Source of the DNA: Gnetum montanum
Lineage: Eukaryota; Streptophyta; Gnetopsida; Gnetales; Gnetaceae
Assembly: GCA_015680685.1 (NCBI GenBank)
Contig: MNCI01010074.1
Coordinates: 2,063 to 32,069, forward strand
Length of the DNA stretch: 30,007 bases
Direction of reading: 5' to 3'
Shown: one piece after another, positions 1-8,824 of the stretch
Layout: the number at the start of each line of letters is the position of its first letter
Numbering within the stretch: the stretch's first letter is position 1
Notes under the pieces: model-generated
What the model saw: the letters and a program-made list of their open reading frames with translations, nothing else
The model's database searches: none
What the model was told of the DNA's origin: nothing
Made by a program: the position numbers and the translations under genes

Positions 1-240
1 GGGGGCCGGGTCCCGATGTGGCTGTGCGAGCCGGAGGACGAGCCTTTGCCTCCCCCCCAGTCTCCGGTTTCTGTTTGAGTTTACTGAGTTTTGCTTTTTC
101 TTTCGGGGGGGCCCCCCCCCTGGGCCTCCCGCCCCCCTCGGTGGGGCCGCCGCTAGCGACCCCGGTTGTATTCTTATGTAACATTATTTGATCTTTCATA
201 ATAGAATCCTGAATACTTTCTCAAAAAAAAACTGAAAAAA
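1..240 (+). mobile_element. GC-rich 3' tail of a LINE-like element (copy 1)
   Basis: The first ~170 bases are very GC-rich, with runs of G and C. They are followed by an AT-rich terminal stretch reading like 'tgtattcttatgtaac...ctttctc' and then a broken A-run (about 225-240). The same architecture recurs at about 1985-2338, where it follows a short ORF end, so I read both as 3' ends of one non-LTR retrotransposon family. The body lies outside the window. The pararetroviral protease relic begins directly after the A-run, which suggests the LINE landed inside that provirus. Family assignment is inference. Confidence 0.5.
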
Positions 241-247
241 TTATATT

Positions 248-462
248 AGGTTCACTACTCAGAAGATTTGTAGTGAACATAAAGCTGTTATACCCATTAG
301 ATCCTCAAAAGGATTAATATTTCATATCATAGTGTTACACTGTGAAATGAAATCGTATGACTTGCTCATAGGGACAGACAATCTACAAGCTTTAGAGCCT
401 TATACGATAGGTCCCACATATATAAGCATGTCAGGAGAATCCTTTTGTCAACAAGACTAGTA
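248..462 (+). pseudogene. Pararetroviral aspartic protease relic (C-terminal part)
   Basis: One frame is open from about 248 to a TAG near 462 and contains YDLLIGTDNLQALEPY, which fits the late part of a retroviral-type aspartic protease (the '(I/L)(I/L)G.D.L' motif). The catalytic D-S/T-G triad should lie upstream but is not visible, because the LINE tail ends at about 240. The neighbouring RT downstream is of Caulimoviridae type, so this is best read as the protease of the same polyprotein, which would cleave the viral polyprotein during particle maturation. It is a broken copy: truncated at its start and separated from the RT by about 110 bases with stops in all likely frames. Confidence 0.55.
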
Positions 463-570
463 TAATAGTAGGTTTCCCTCTCTATAATCTTCACGTAAAG
501 AACCTAATACGCAATGGGTAGTGAATAATGTAAATAAGTTAGGAAGCAAGTTTGATAAAATAAAAAAAAC

Positions 571-1370
571 TTGTTAACTTTTGCTAGTGACGACCCAACT
601 GAGTTTAGACACAAAAAGGAACATTGCTATAGGATAGATCTTAAAGATAACGTAAAAATAAAAACAAAGGCACAACACATTGGTATGCCCCCATCTCTCA
701 AGAAAGAATGTGACCAGGAAATCCAAACATTGTTGGAGAAAAAGCTTATTCAATCTAGTCCTAGCATGTTTGCATGCACCACATTTTATGTCAACAAAAG
801 AGTTGAACAAGTTCGAGGGAATAAGAGGTTAGTAGTAAATTATAAGCCTCTAAATGATTTGATCAAACCTGTCCAACATCCTATTCCCAACAACGATGAT
901 TTATTCCAGAGATTATTTCGTACCAACGTTTACTCAAAGTTTGATCTAGAGTCAGGATTCTAGCAAATTCAGGTTGAACACAAAGATAGGTGGAAAATTG
1001 CTTTCACCATCCTAGGAGGTCTCTATGAATGGACACTCTTACCATTCGGGATCAAAACAGCTCCCTCTATTCCAACGATGTATGGACTAGATTTTTTGTA
1101 AGTATTCCTTTATTTTGGTCTATATAGATGATATATTAATAATGAGTAGGAATCCTCAAGAGCATTTAGAACACTTGGAGATATTCAAAAAACTAGTAGA
1201 TGAAAATGGCTTAGTTTTATTTTCAACTAAAATGACAATTGCCCAGGATTTCATAGAATTTTTAGGTTTAAAAATAAATAACGACACAATATGTTTACAA
1301 CCTCATATCCTTGATCTATTAAAAACTTCCCAAATGAAATCAAGGATAAGACACAACTGTAAAGATTTTT
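571..1370 (+). pseudogene. Endogenous caulimovirid reverse transcriptase relic
   Basis: Two conceptual segments (571-963 and about 1095-1370) carry RT motifs: KRLVVNYKPLND, the PIPN..DL..RL stretch, SKFDLESGF and the catalytic YIDDILI at about 1118. The 'NYKPLND...PIPN' wording is characteristic of plant pararetrovirus RTs rather than Ty1 or typical Ty3 elements. RT would copy the pregenomic RNA into DNA in the virion. Breaks seen: a TAG right after SKFDLESGF (961-963), a frame change near 1090 before the YIDD block, and another near 1360. The first codon of the open segment is TTG, so it is an internal piece of a polyprotein and not a true start. A genus such as Petuvirus, Florendovirus or the gymnosperm caulimovirids is plausible but undecided. 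Confidence 0.8.
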
Positions 1371-1814
1371 AGGTTGTGTTAATTATGTATCTGGTTTTTA
1401 CAAACACCTTGCCACAGATAAGAAACTCCTGAATGAAAGGCTAGGTGAGAATCCTCTTGAATGGACCAAAAAACACATTGAGATAGTTGCTCTCATCAAA
1501 CAACAATGTTTGAACTCGCCCAAACTACAACTCCCTACTGATGGGCAGTTAATATTAGAAATGGATGCTTTTCATGAGTTTTGGGGAGCAGCTTTAAAGG
1601 AAGAAAAAGATAATGTCATCCGGATATGCAGACATGCCTCAAGACAATTCAATGATGCACAGAAGAATTATCACAACACACATAAAGAGCTTCTAGCAAT
1701 TATCAAAGACAGAAAAATTTAGGCTATTTTTACAAAATGTGCAATTTGTGGTAAGAAGTGAGTTAAAGCACTTTGATAAGTATCTTAGTATTAAAGCCCT
1801 AAATAAAATTGTTC
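1371..1814 (+). pseudogene. Endogenous caulimovirid RNase H relic, 5' part
   Basis: After the RT a connection segment (VNYVSGFYKHLATD) leads into RNase H, with the first acidic residue in ILEMDAFHEFWGA and a later NYHNTHKELLAI block that holds the conserved HKEL. RNase H would degrade template RNA during reverse transcription. The open part at 1510-1722 ends at a TAG. A further fragment containing ELKHFDKYLSIKALNKI reads on to about 1812, where GC-rich LINE sequence begins. The domain resumes after the LINE at about 2340. The frame is broken several times, so this is a dead copy. Confidence 0.75.
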
Positions 1815-2338
1815 ACACCGGGGCTTCACAGGAGGACAGGGGTAGGTGGGAGTCGCTTATGCAGGGCCTCCAACAGGCAGCCAATTTCGTGGATACGGAG
1901 GATCACCGGAACACTCTCGATATCCTCCATGAGCTGGAGCGCCCCAACTGCGCCTGCCGATGGCTGCCGACGCACCTGTAAGGGGTGGTCCTCTGTTGGG
2001 GGGTTGCCCCCCCCAGTCGGCTTTGCGGGTTTTTGGTTGTCGAGGGGGTGCCCCCCCCGGTCGGCTTTGCGGGTTTTTGGGTTGTCGGGGGGGTGCCCCC
2101 CCCTCTTGGTGGTGTTTGGGAGGTCGCCCCCCACCCGGTTTGTTGGGTGGCTTCACGCCCCCCGGGTGTTTTGACTTTTCTCTGTTTTGACCGTCTCACT
2201 CGCAGTTTCTGGGGTTCGGGGGCCCTCCCCTCTCGGTTGGACCTTCCCATGTGGCCCACCGCTTGTAATCGCATGTAATCTTTGTAACATACTTTAGCTC
2301 TTTTAATATAATCCCGACCTCTTTCTCGATAAAAAAAA
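1815..2338 (+). mobile_element. 5'-truncated LINE-like insertion in the RNase H relic (copy 2)
   Basis: Base composition changes abruptly from AT-rich viral sequence to GC-rich sequence at about 1815 and back after a run of nine A's (about 2330-2338). The 5' part encodes a C-terminal ORF end (LQQAANFVDTEDHRNTLDIL ... RWLPTHL, stop at 1979-1981). The GC-rich 3' UTR follows, then 'tttgtaaca...tttaatataatcccgacc' and the A-run. Pararetroviral RNase H coding is interrupted at the left edge and continues at the right edge, so this is an insertion. I could not find a convincing target-site duplication. The ORF end is not a family I recognise with certainty. Its high CpG content against a CpG-poor background suggests it is younger than its host relic. 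Confidence 0.65.
1999..2125 (+). repeat. ~45-bp GC-rich tandem repeat in the LINE 3' UTR
   Basis: About two and a half copies of a ~45-bp unit are visible: a G-run, then a run of eight or more C's, then 'gtcggctttgcgggttttt' and 'ggttgtcg'. Copies begin near 1999 and 2045, with a diverged partial copy from about 2090. The G-run/C-run arrangement could fold into hairpins or G-quadruplexes in the element RNA. That is inference. Confidence 0.7.
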
Positions 2339-2339
2339 A

Positions 2340-2452
2340 TATGATGGGCATTATATCTTGCAAATCTTGATTTTAATATTGAATTTATTGATGGTAAATA
2401 TAATAGTCTAGCAAACTTTTTAACCAAAGAGTGTCAGCTCTGTGTGAACTAA
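2340..2452 (+). pseudogene. Endogenous caulimovirid RNase H relic, 3' end of polyprotein
   Basis: Directly after the LINE A-run one frame reads WALYLANLDFNIEFIDGKYN and then LANFLTKECQ, ending in TAA at 2450-2452. The IEFIDGKYN..ANFLT pattern is the conserved end of pararetroviral and retroviral RNase H ('(V/I)E.I.GK.N..AD.L(T/S)'). A TGA stands just before the first Trp, where an Arg codon (CGA) would be expected. This marks the natural C-terminus of the polyprotein. The next ORF relic starts 18 bases later. Confidence 0.75.
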
Positions 2453-2470
2453 CATTTTGTTTGCTGTGTT

Positions 2471-3374
2471 ATGGAGCTGTTAATAAGAGAAGGTTGGGTA
2501 CTTAGATCTTCTTATCTCCTTCGATATTGTAATTGGAATGAAAGGTATATGGAAACTCTAGTCCAAGAATCTCTCTAAGAGGACAAAAAGTAGAGTTTTG
2601 ATTGGTTCATCTAATATCTCTAGACATTTGTATCAAGAGCAAAGGTGGCTATAAAAACTTTTGAACCAAGATTTGGGGATCCTTATCATAGTCCTATCAA
2701 GGTTGCTACCCATGTTGAATTACAAAATCTTTATTTCTCAACATTTGAACATATGTTTAATTGGATTCGCTATCAACCTAGCCCCTTGCATGTTTATACA
2801 ATTGAACTAAACCCATGGATTCTTCCTAATGAAACATTTTGGTTATGGTGGCACTGGTTTGGTCATACTCCTGCTTGCTTCCATCATTCTTATCTCAGTA
2901 ACTTGTATGAAAGACGGGATGAACCCAATGATGATTACCTTTACTATGGGAATCTACAAGCTAGAGCTCATCATATCGAAAGGTATGGTGAACCACCATC
3001 TTATCTGGTAACTTCTTGCATCACAAGAAGAATGGATTCTACTGCTCCTTTTAGATACTCATTCTTCCAAGACATCTGTACCACAAACAAGCATGATATA
3101 AGGTAATAATGTTTACTCAAAAATCTTAACCCAAGAACTCTCGAATTGGGTTTGGTTGATCCTCAGGTTGCCGACATGCATCATCATGGAGGGTGTCTAT
3201 CATCTAGATACTTATGTGGTGAGCCATCATCGCCATCATCACCAAACAATTCCAAAATTTGGGACTCTCCACCACTAGTTGATGAAGTTTGGTCCCACAG
3301 AAGTTATGAGACTCTCCACCACTAGTTGATGAAGTTGGGTCCCACAGAAGTTATGATTCCCCTAGAGACGCTTA
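2471..3374 (+). pseudogene. Second ORF of the pararetrovirus relic, unknown function
   Basis: An ATG at 2471, 18 bases after the polyprotein stop, opens a frame that stays recognisable for about 280-300 codons. In-frame stops are TAA 2576, TAG 2591, TAA 2612, TAG 2621 and a TAA pair at 3104-3109. The longest open stretch is about 2624-3103 (160 codons). The protein is rich in aromatic residues and His (WLWWHWFGHTPACFHHSYL) and ends in a Ser/Pro-rich tail (GEPSSPSSPNN). I do not recognise a domain. A 47-bp duplication at 3263-3356 shifts the frame near the end; read through the second copy, the frame would close at a TAA near 3372-3374. Some caulimovirids (Florendovirus among them) are reported to carry an extra ORF after the polyprotein, which this position fits. 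It could instead be part of an unrelated inserted element. Confidence 0.5.
3263..3356 (+). repeat. 47-bp perfect-length tandem duplication
   Basis: Two adjacent copies (3263-3309 and 3310-3356) of a unit beginning 'gactctccaccactagttga' differ at one visible base (gaagtttggt versus gaagttgggt). Because 47 is not a multiple of three, the duplication frameshifts the end of the ORF relic it sits in. Confidence 0.95.
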
Positions 3375-3379
3375 ACAAC

Positions 3380-3799
3380 TGGCTGCCATTATATAAAGTA
3401 TATTATGTGTTGTATAAAAGATAAGGTTATCCAATCTTATCTCTAATAGTAATCCCACTTTCTTAGTGTAGTATGTGTTGTCATCCATTATTGTAAGTGC
3501 TTGGTGTGTTGGATGGCACTAGAACTTCCTAGAAGCCCATGGCTTCAAGTATAAATAAATGTAATCTCAAGGCTGAGAGGCATCGGAAGAAAGACATCCT
3601 AAGAGCAGCTCATAGCCCCTTAGAAGCATTTTTCTCCCAAGCATCCCTTAGTGCTTCTTGCTTGTATCTCTGGTTCTCCAGTGTGAATAATATATGAGCT
3701 TGAGGCTTTCTTGGTATCTCTATTTTGCTTTGTGTTTTTGGTTGTTAACCTTTGACCGTTTTGAGTTGTGAGCAAGGTGCAAGCGATCTAGGCAAGAGT
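3380..3799 (+). promoter_or_regulatory. Promoter/leader-like segment upstream of a tRNA-Met primer site
   Basis: TATA-like motifs occur at about 3390 (ttatataaagta) and 3549-3557 (tataaataa). A possible polyadenylation context follows (gaataatatatgagc, about 3685-3700), with T-rich sequence and then a primer-binding site at 3800. This order (end of last ORF, TATA, leader, primer site) matches the intergenic region of a circular caulimovirid genome. It would equally fit the LTR of an LTR retrotransposon. No second copy of this segment was found in the window, and no clean TG...CA boundaries were found. I slightly favour the viral reading because an ORF of the pararetrovirus relic ends just upstream. 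Confidence 0.4.
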
Positions 3800-3815
3800 T
3801 GGTATCAAAGCCAAG
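3800..3815 (+). promoter_or_regulatory. Primer-binding site, tRNA-iMet type
   Basis: The sequence tggtatcaaagccaag matches the plant initiator tRNA-Met complementary site (TGGTATCAGAGCC) with one difference. Both Caulimoviridae and most Copia/Gypsy elements use it to prime minus-strand DNA synthesis. An ATG at about 3884 (atggaagatcaactagag) lies a short distance downstream but meets a stop after seven codons. Confidence 0.75.
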
Positions 3816-4640
3816 TTATTCTTGCTGCGAGTGTTTTTTAGACTATTTTGTTTGTGTAGCCATCGTTTTTGGGGACTTGTTGAAATGGAAGATCAACTAG
3901 AGGTGTAAGGCACGTAGTAAGGCCATTGGTGAGGCGAAGTAAGTTGTGGTGTTGTTCCTGATCAGGTTCTTCTGACGATCACCCTCCCACTTCCATGGCT
4001 TTAGACAAAAATTAGAGTCTTTCGGGTTCTCCTACCTCTTACACTCATCGCCTTTCTCATTATTGCACTGCTATATCTTGTTCTAAGTTACCTCCGCTTC
4101 CTAAACAACAAAAGATCTATCTTTTGAGTAGTCTAAACTCCATATAGTCTTTTTGGTGTATGCATTTTAGCAAATGTGACCTGGAGATCAATGGTTCTGG
4201 TCTTTGACTTGTATCACTCTAGTACTATGTTTAGTCTTTTTTTATGCTAAGTTTTGTTAGCTGTTAACAAAGATTCAATTGTTTTGAAAATTCTAATGTT
4301 TAAAATGTTGTTTTAGCCCTCATTTGTATATTTCTGTTGTCGTTGGGTAATTGTCTACCCAATACAATAACACCTATGATGGATTTTAGATTCAATCTTT
4401 TTTGGAAAGAGGTTGGGCTATATTATTCTTAGTTCAAAAAGGAAAACCAACAAAATAATCAAAGGATACAAACTATGGAGGCAAATAAACAAAATCCCTT
4501 GGCTGGTCCTAGGAACAAAAACCATAGGTTTAAAGATAATAGGACACCGTGTGGACCAGTGGAACCCAGAATGGACCTAGATAAGGGAAATATTGAAGTT
4601 CTCTCCTTGGTTGAGGATTTGTAGTAGCCCAACAATAGTG
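3816..4640. other. Decayed sequence, no clear gene
   Basis: Downstream of the primer site the plus strand has only short open stretches, for example one containing SGSSDDHPPTSMALDKN near 3960-4015. These could be the start of a viral or retroelement gag-like ORF, but I see no diagnostic motif. From about 4330 the composition becomes ordinary AT-rich DNA with no recognisable element until the LINE fragment at 4680. Confidence 0.3.
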
Positions 4641-4679
4641 GATTTAAATAAGGGAATATTTCACCTTCCACTTTCTATA

Positions 4680-5200
4680 GAATTCCATCATGTTGAGTTT
4701 CTTGTGTTCTTTTATTTTTGGTAGGAGACTATCCTAGTGAATGCGCTTCACAAGGTCCTAGATCTTTGGGATTGTGCTGAAGTGCTCCACATTTAGCTGC
4801 ATGGTCAGGGTATGGCCCATGGTTGCTTGCAGAAACTTGAAATCAGTTTTGGTAATTGCAACAATGGAGGAAGTTTGCAGCACCATAGCTCTCATAACTA
4901 CCACCAGGTTTCTGGCCTTCCAAATGCACTAGAGAGGTAGGGCTTGGTTGTTTTCGTAGCTGCTGAGAGATGGAATTTACACATTGGCCGTTCCCCACAT
5001 GATAGTAGCCCAAGGGCACTTAGTGAAAAGATGGCCTGTTGTGTTTGCTGCCCCACTACACATGGGGTAGGTGTCATTGGTGATAAGACATCTCTCCCTA
5101 ATTGTGGCATGTGTAAGAATGTTCTCCCGTACTTGACCTTGAGGATCTTTTTTCAGTTTTGAATTTTCCTGTACTTGGCCTCAAGGATCTGTGCTGGAAC
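4680..5200 (-). pseudogene. LINE C-terminal zinc-binding (zf-RVT) fragment
   Basis: On the minus strand one frame reads RERCLITNDTYPMCSGAANT followed by TGHLFTKCPWATIMWG and, further on, WKARNLVVV. This is the Cys-rich block (C..C......H.F..C..A...W) that ends plant L1-type LINE ORF2 proteins, after the RT domain. Stops interrupt it after the GTANV stretch and beyond, and a ~42-bp imperfect duplication (gatccttgaggccaagtac / gatcctcaaggtcaagtac, as read on the minus strand) lies upstream near 5130-5200. The RT part is missing beside it: the Copia element starts at 5275. The LINE RT at 10.65-12.25 kb has the same orientation and could be the other half, but the sequence at 10101-10640 does not read as LINE, so I treat them separately. 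Confidence 0.7.
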
Positions 5201-5274
5201 TGGGGAGAAGACAGCCACAAATCATCTAGCCCCATTTTTTTTAGAGAATAGAGTTTTCTTGGTTGGGCACCCAT

Positions 5275-5940
5275 TGTTATAATCAGAAGCGATAATTTCA
5301 ATAAAACAATCAGTAGATCAGATCTGAAAATACACTAAAGAAGCTCTTGAAAAATTATTAGAATGCTGTAGATATGAATAAAACATTAAAGGTAGAGAAT
5401 ATCGTGCTGTAGTAGATCAAATAGACACCCTAAATCACTGAAAAACTGCTGTAAACTCTAGCAAATGTTTGCTGTAAAATAGAATGAAAACAATGAAAGA
5501 AAATAGCACAAGAACATAGAGATTTACGTGGTTCGGGCCCTTTTTACCCTACCTCCACAACAATGCTAATCTACCTTCTATTCTGCTCAAATCTTACGGA
5601 CACAAGTTGTCCTTATAGCTTTCCCAAGCACCCAATCTGTTACTCCAACAGATCTCAGATCTTAGACTCTCGTCCCCAACGTAAAACCTCAATACAATGC
5701 TTCCAGATCAAAAACACACTCATAAAGGCTACCCCAAGCCTTCTATTTATAAGGAAACATTAGGACCAAATCCCAATCCTAACACATGTAGGATAAAACA
5801 CATCCCCACATAAACATCACTTTACAAACTGACCCCTTTGGTTTTTTTTTTCATATTATATTTTAAAATGCAACATCTTTTTAAAAACATAGAAGGAAAT
5901 ACAACAAATAATACTAATGTATTTGTCTTCCATGAAGACA
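5275..5940 (-). repeat. 3' LTR of copia A
   Basis: This copy is 666 bp and pairs with 9446-10095. Its left edge follows cccat (5270-5274). The right edge at about 5940 is set by the CA after 'catgaaga'. The outermost ~15 bases of the two LTRs differ (TGTCTTCATGG versus TGTTGGAATG on the element strand), so the inner boundary is uncertain by a few bases. Confidence 0.9.
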
Positions 5941-5989
5941 AATCCAACCAATCTTCAAGAGATGTGCACTTTTAATCAAGCTTCAGCTA

Positions 5990-6720
5990 TCCCAAGCTTC
6001 TTGCTACAGAAAATGTGTTTTTAGCTATCACTGGTTTTGTTAAAGCATCAACAACATTAAGCTTTGTATGGACCTTCTAAACATGCACCAAGCCGTCCTC
6101 TATGATTTCTCTTATGAAGTGGAACCAGATATCTATATGTTTTGTCCTGGCATGAAAGGCAGAATTCTTTGCAAGATGGATTGCACTCAAATTGTCACAA
6201 AACACAGCATACCTTTGTTGTTTTAATCCAAGAGATTGCAAGAATCTCTTTATTCGTAACATCTCTTTGCATGCTTATGTGAGGGCTACATATTCTGATT
6301 CAGTTGTAGATAAAGTTACCAATGGTTGTAGACGTGACAACCAACTCACTACTGCACCACCAAAAATAAATGTGTACCCTGTAGTGGAACGTCTTGTATC
6401 ATGATTAGTAGCAAAGTTTGCAGATTAGCATCTCCAAAACACAAGCAATGTGTTTTTGTGCCCTTCAAATATTTTAGAATTCATTTAATAGCCAGCCAAT
6501 GATTCCACCCATAGTTGGTCATAAATCTACTAACTACTCCAACGGCATAAGCAACATGAGGACATGTACAAACCATGGCATACATCAATGACCCAACAAC
6601 AGAAGTATATGGGACGTTTTTCACCTTTTCAAAGTCCTCTTTTGACTTTGGACAGTCCTCCTTTGATAAATTAAATTGTGTTGAAAGAGGTGTACTTATA
6701 GGTTTTGCATCCTCCATGTT
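5990..6720 (-). pseudogene. copia A RNase H relic
   Basis: The minus-strand segment 6481-6717 reads DAKPISTPLSTQFNLSKEDC, then VPYTSVVGSLMYAMVCTCPH, the standard linker into Copia RNase H. The middle of the domain (6262-6481), including the first Asp and the Glu, is frameshifted or missing. The segment 6077-6262 restores AVFCDNLSAIHLAKN and HARTKHIDIWFHFIRE, the last conserved block with its Asp. A tail like NTFSVARSLG near 6000-6020 would end the polyprotein before the 3' LTR. Confidence 0.82.
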
Positions 6721-6753
6721 AAAATGTTTTAGAACCTTTCCAATGTAATCTTC

Positions 6754-7600
6754 TTAACTCAGCCATAGCTTCCTCCTTTTTCTGTCCTTGTAAATATTCA
6801 TTCCAAGAATTTTCTTTGCCTGTCCCAAATCCTTCATAGCAAATTCTTTGCCCATTTCCAGTTTTAGATGTTTTATTTCTACCATGTCATTTCCAGCAAT
6901 TAATATATCATCAACATACAACAACAACACTATAAACTTACCCAAAACATTTCCAGAAAAACACACATAGTGGTCCAGATTGTTTCTTTGATAATTCAGC
7001 TTCTTCATGAAGGTATCAAACCTTTTATACCACTGCCTAGGGGCTTGTTTCAAACCATATAAGCTCTTTTTCAGTTTGCAAACCAGACCTGAACCTTGTT
7101 GTTTTTCATACCCTTCTGGTTGTTTCATGTATATTTCCTCCAAATCTCCATGGAGGAATGTTGTTTTTATGTCAAGTTGTTCCAATTCTAAGTCCATGTA
7201 GGCCACCAAAGATAGCGCTAAACATATAGAAGAGTGTTTTACCATCGGAGAAAAAAATTTCTTGAAAGTTTATGCCTAGTTTCTATACATAGCCTTTCAC
7301 CACCAACTTGGCCTTGAAATGTTTTTCCCCATTGGCCTCTGTTTTAATTCTGTATAGCCACTTGCACTCCAAGGGTTTTCTCCCTTTTGGCAACTAAACT
7401 AGGTCCCACGTTTTGTTCTACTGGAGTGATTTCCATTCATCATTCATAGCTACCTTCCACTTTGCAGCATTAGTACACATCATGGCTTCCTCCATTGTTT
7501 CCGGTTCACCACTATCACTGTAAAGTACATAATTCAACGAGGGAGAGTATGTATCAAGAGGTCTGGTAGCTCTTGTTGACCTTCTAACCCAATGAGACAC
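6754..7600 (-). pseudogene. copia A reverse transcriptase relic
   Basis: The linker piece (NAAKWKVAMNDEWKSL, 7418-7480) is the usual entry to a Copia RT. After a break, 6754-7245 is open and contains EQLDIKTTFLHGDLEE, KKSLYGLKQAPRQWYKRF, YVDDILIAGND (catalytic Asp pair present) and MKDLGQAKKILGMNIYKDR. RT would copy element RNA to cDNA in the particle. The block between 7245 and 7418 is out of frame, and the segment ends in a stop at 6754, before the RNase H linker. The catalytic motif is intact although the gene is not. Confidence 0.88.
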
Positions 7601-8807
7601 ATTTGCAGCTTGTTGTTCATCATCTTTTTGCTCATTTCCTTGTTGCCCCCCATTTTCTTCTTGCTATCCTGAGTTCTCAGCTTGCTGCTATGTGATTTCA
7701 GCATGCTGTCCAATGTTCCCATATCTGGAAAATCCATGAATTTCATCATTTTCAACTTCTTCAATCACCCTAAAGGAGTTCTCATGTTGTCTAAGCCATT
7801 GCTATCCTTGTCTTTCGTTTGCAGCTCGCTAAACATCATGTTTTCTTTGAATTTAATGTCCCTTGATCTCACTACACGTTTCAATTCAGGATCCCAAAGT
7901 CTGAATCCTTAATCATCTTCTCCATATCCAACAAATGTGCAACGTTTAGCCCTATCCTGCAGCTTAGTTCTATTCTCCTTTGGAATATGCATAAATGCCT
8001 TGCATCCAAAAATTCTTAAATCATTGCATGAAATGTCTTTACCTCTTCAAACAGCTTCTGGAACAGCATTATCAGTTAAAGAATGTGGAGATCTGTTCAC
8101 CAAATATGTTGCAGTTTTAACTGCCTCTCCCAAAACATCTTAGGTAGGCCAACACCTAAAACCATTGTTCTAGCACAATCCAACAATGTTCTATTGCATT
8201 TTTCAACAACTCCATTTTCCTGTGGTGTACCAGGAGGGGTATGAATGTGCCTAATTCCTTCGTTGTTGTAAAAATTAGCAAATACTTTGGAAGTGTACTC
8301 CCCACCATTATTAGTTTGCACACATTTTATTTTCAGACTTGTTTCATTTTCTACTCTTGCAACAAATGTTTTGAAAATTGAAAACACTTCATCTTTTGAT
8401 TTCAGCATATAAACCCAAACCTTTCTTGTACAATCATCTATGAAAGTTACAAAATAAACAGATCCACCAAAAGAAATGGGAGTCATAGGACCACAAACAT
8501 TAGAATAGACCAATTCTAACTTATTTTTCTTTCTATTGTCTAGATCCCTACGGAAGTTTACTCTCCTAGATTTTCCAACTAAACAGTCTTTGCAATCAGT
8601 TTGGGCATAAGAAAATACAGGAATGAGAGATTGATTTTGAAGTACCTTTAAGCATGACCAGCTAGTGTGTTCAAGACGTCTATGCCACACTTCAGAACTT
8701 TCTGCATCATAAATTGCTACAACAACGTTGCATGAATCTACCATCAATGTATAAAAGCTTCCCTCCTTCTTTCTTTTCAGAATGGTCATGATTCCCTTGG
8801 CAAACAT
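7534..8807 (-). pseudogene. copia A integrase relic
   Basis: The long open segment 8097-8807 starts in the protease-to-integrase linker (KKEGSFYTLM), then shows the zinc-binding GAG-pre-integrase block (WHRRLEHTSWSCLKVL ... CKDCLVGKSRR) and the catalytic core. Integrase inserts the cDNA into chromosomes using a D-D-35-E triad. Here the first position reads LVYSNVCGPM and the second VQTNNGGEYTS, where family members have Asp (SDVCGPM, TDNGGE). The Glu in QENGVVEKCNRTLL is kept. The core is thus predicted inactive even apart from frame breaks. Past 8097 frame changes follow, with pieces such as HIPKENRTKLQDRAKRC and GFRLWDPELKRVV marking the C-terminal part to about 7764, and a degenerate linker to about 7534. 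Confidence 0.85.
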
Positions 8808-8824
8808 CTCTTACTTTTCTCTCT

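Noticed and set aside
1826-2427. Long proline/glycine-rich frames on both strands over 1826-2427
   Set aside because: They are by-products of the G-run/C-run repeats in the LINE 3' UTR and have no domain or conserved context.
2628-2640. ttgtatcaagagc, resembling a tRNA-Met primer site
   Set aside because: It needs an inserted base and a mismatch, and it lies inside the frame of the viral ORF2 relic. The better site is at 3800.
2645-3106. A 153-codon gene starting at 2645
   Set aside because: The codon at 2645 is GTG, not ATG, and the frame extends upstream to an ATG at 2471 through several stops. It is part of a longer decayed ORF.
4898-5110. Minus-strand frame starting MPQLGRDVLSP
   Set aside because: The adjacent frame carries the LINE zinc-binding block with its Cys/His pattern, so this is a shadow.
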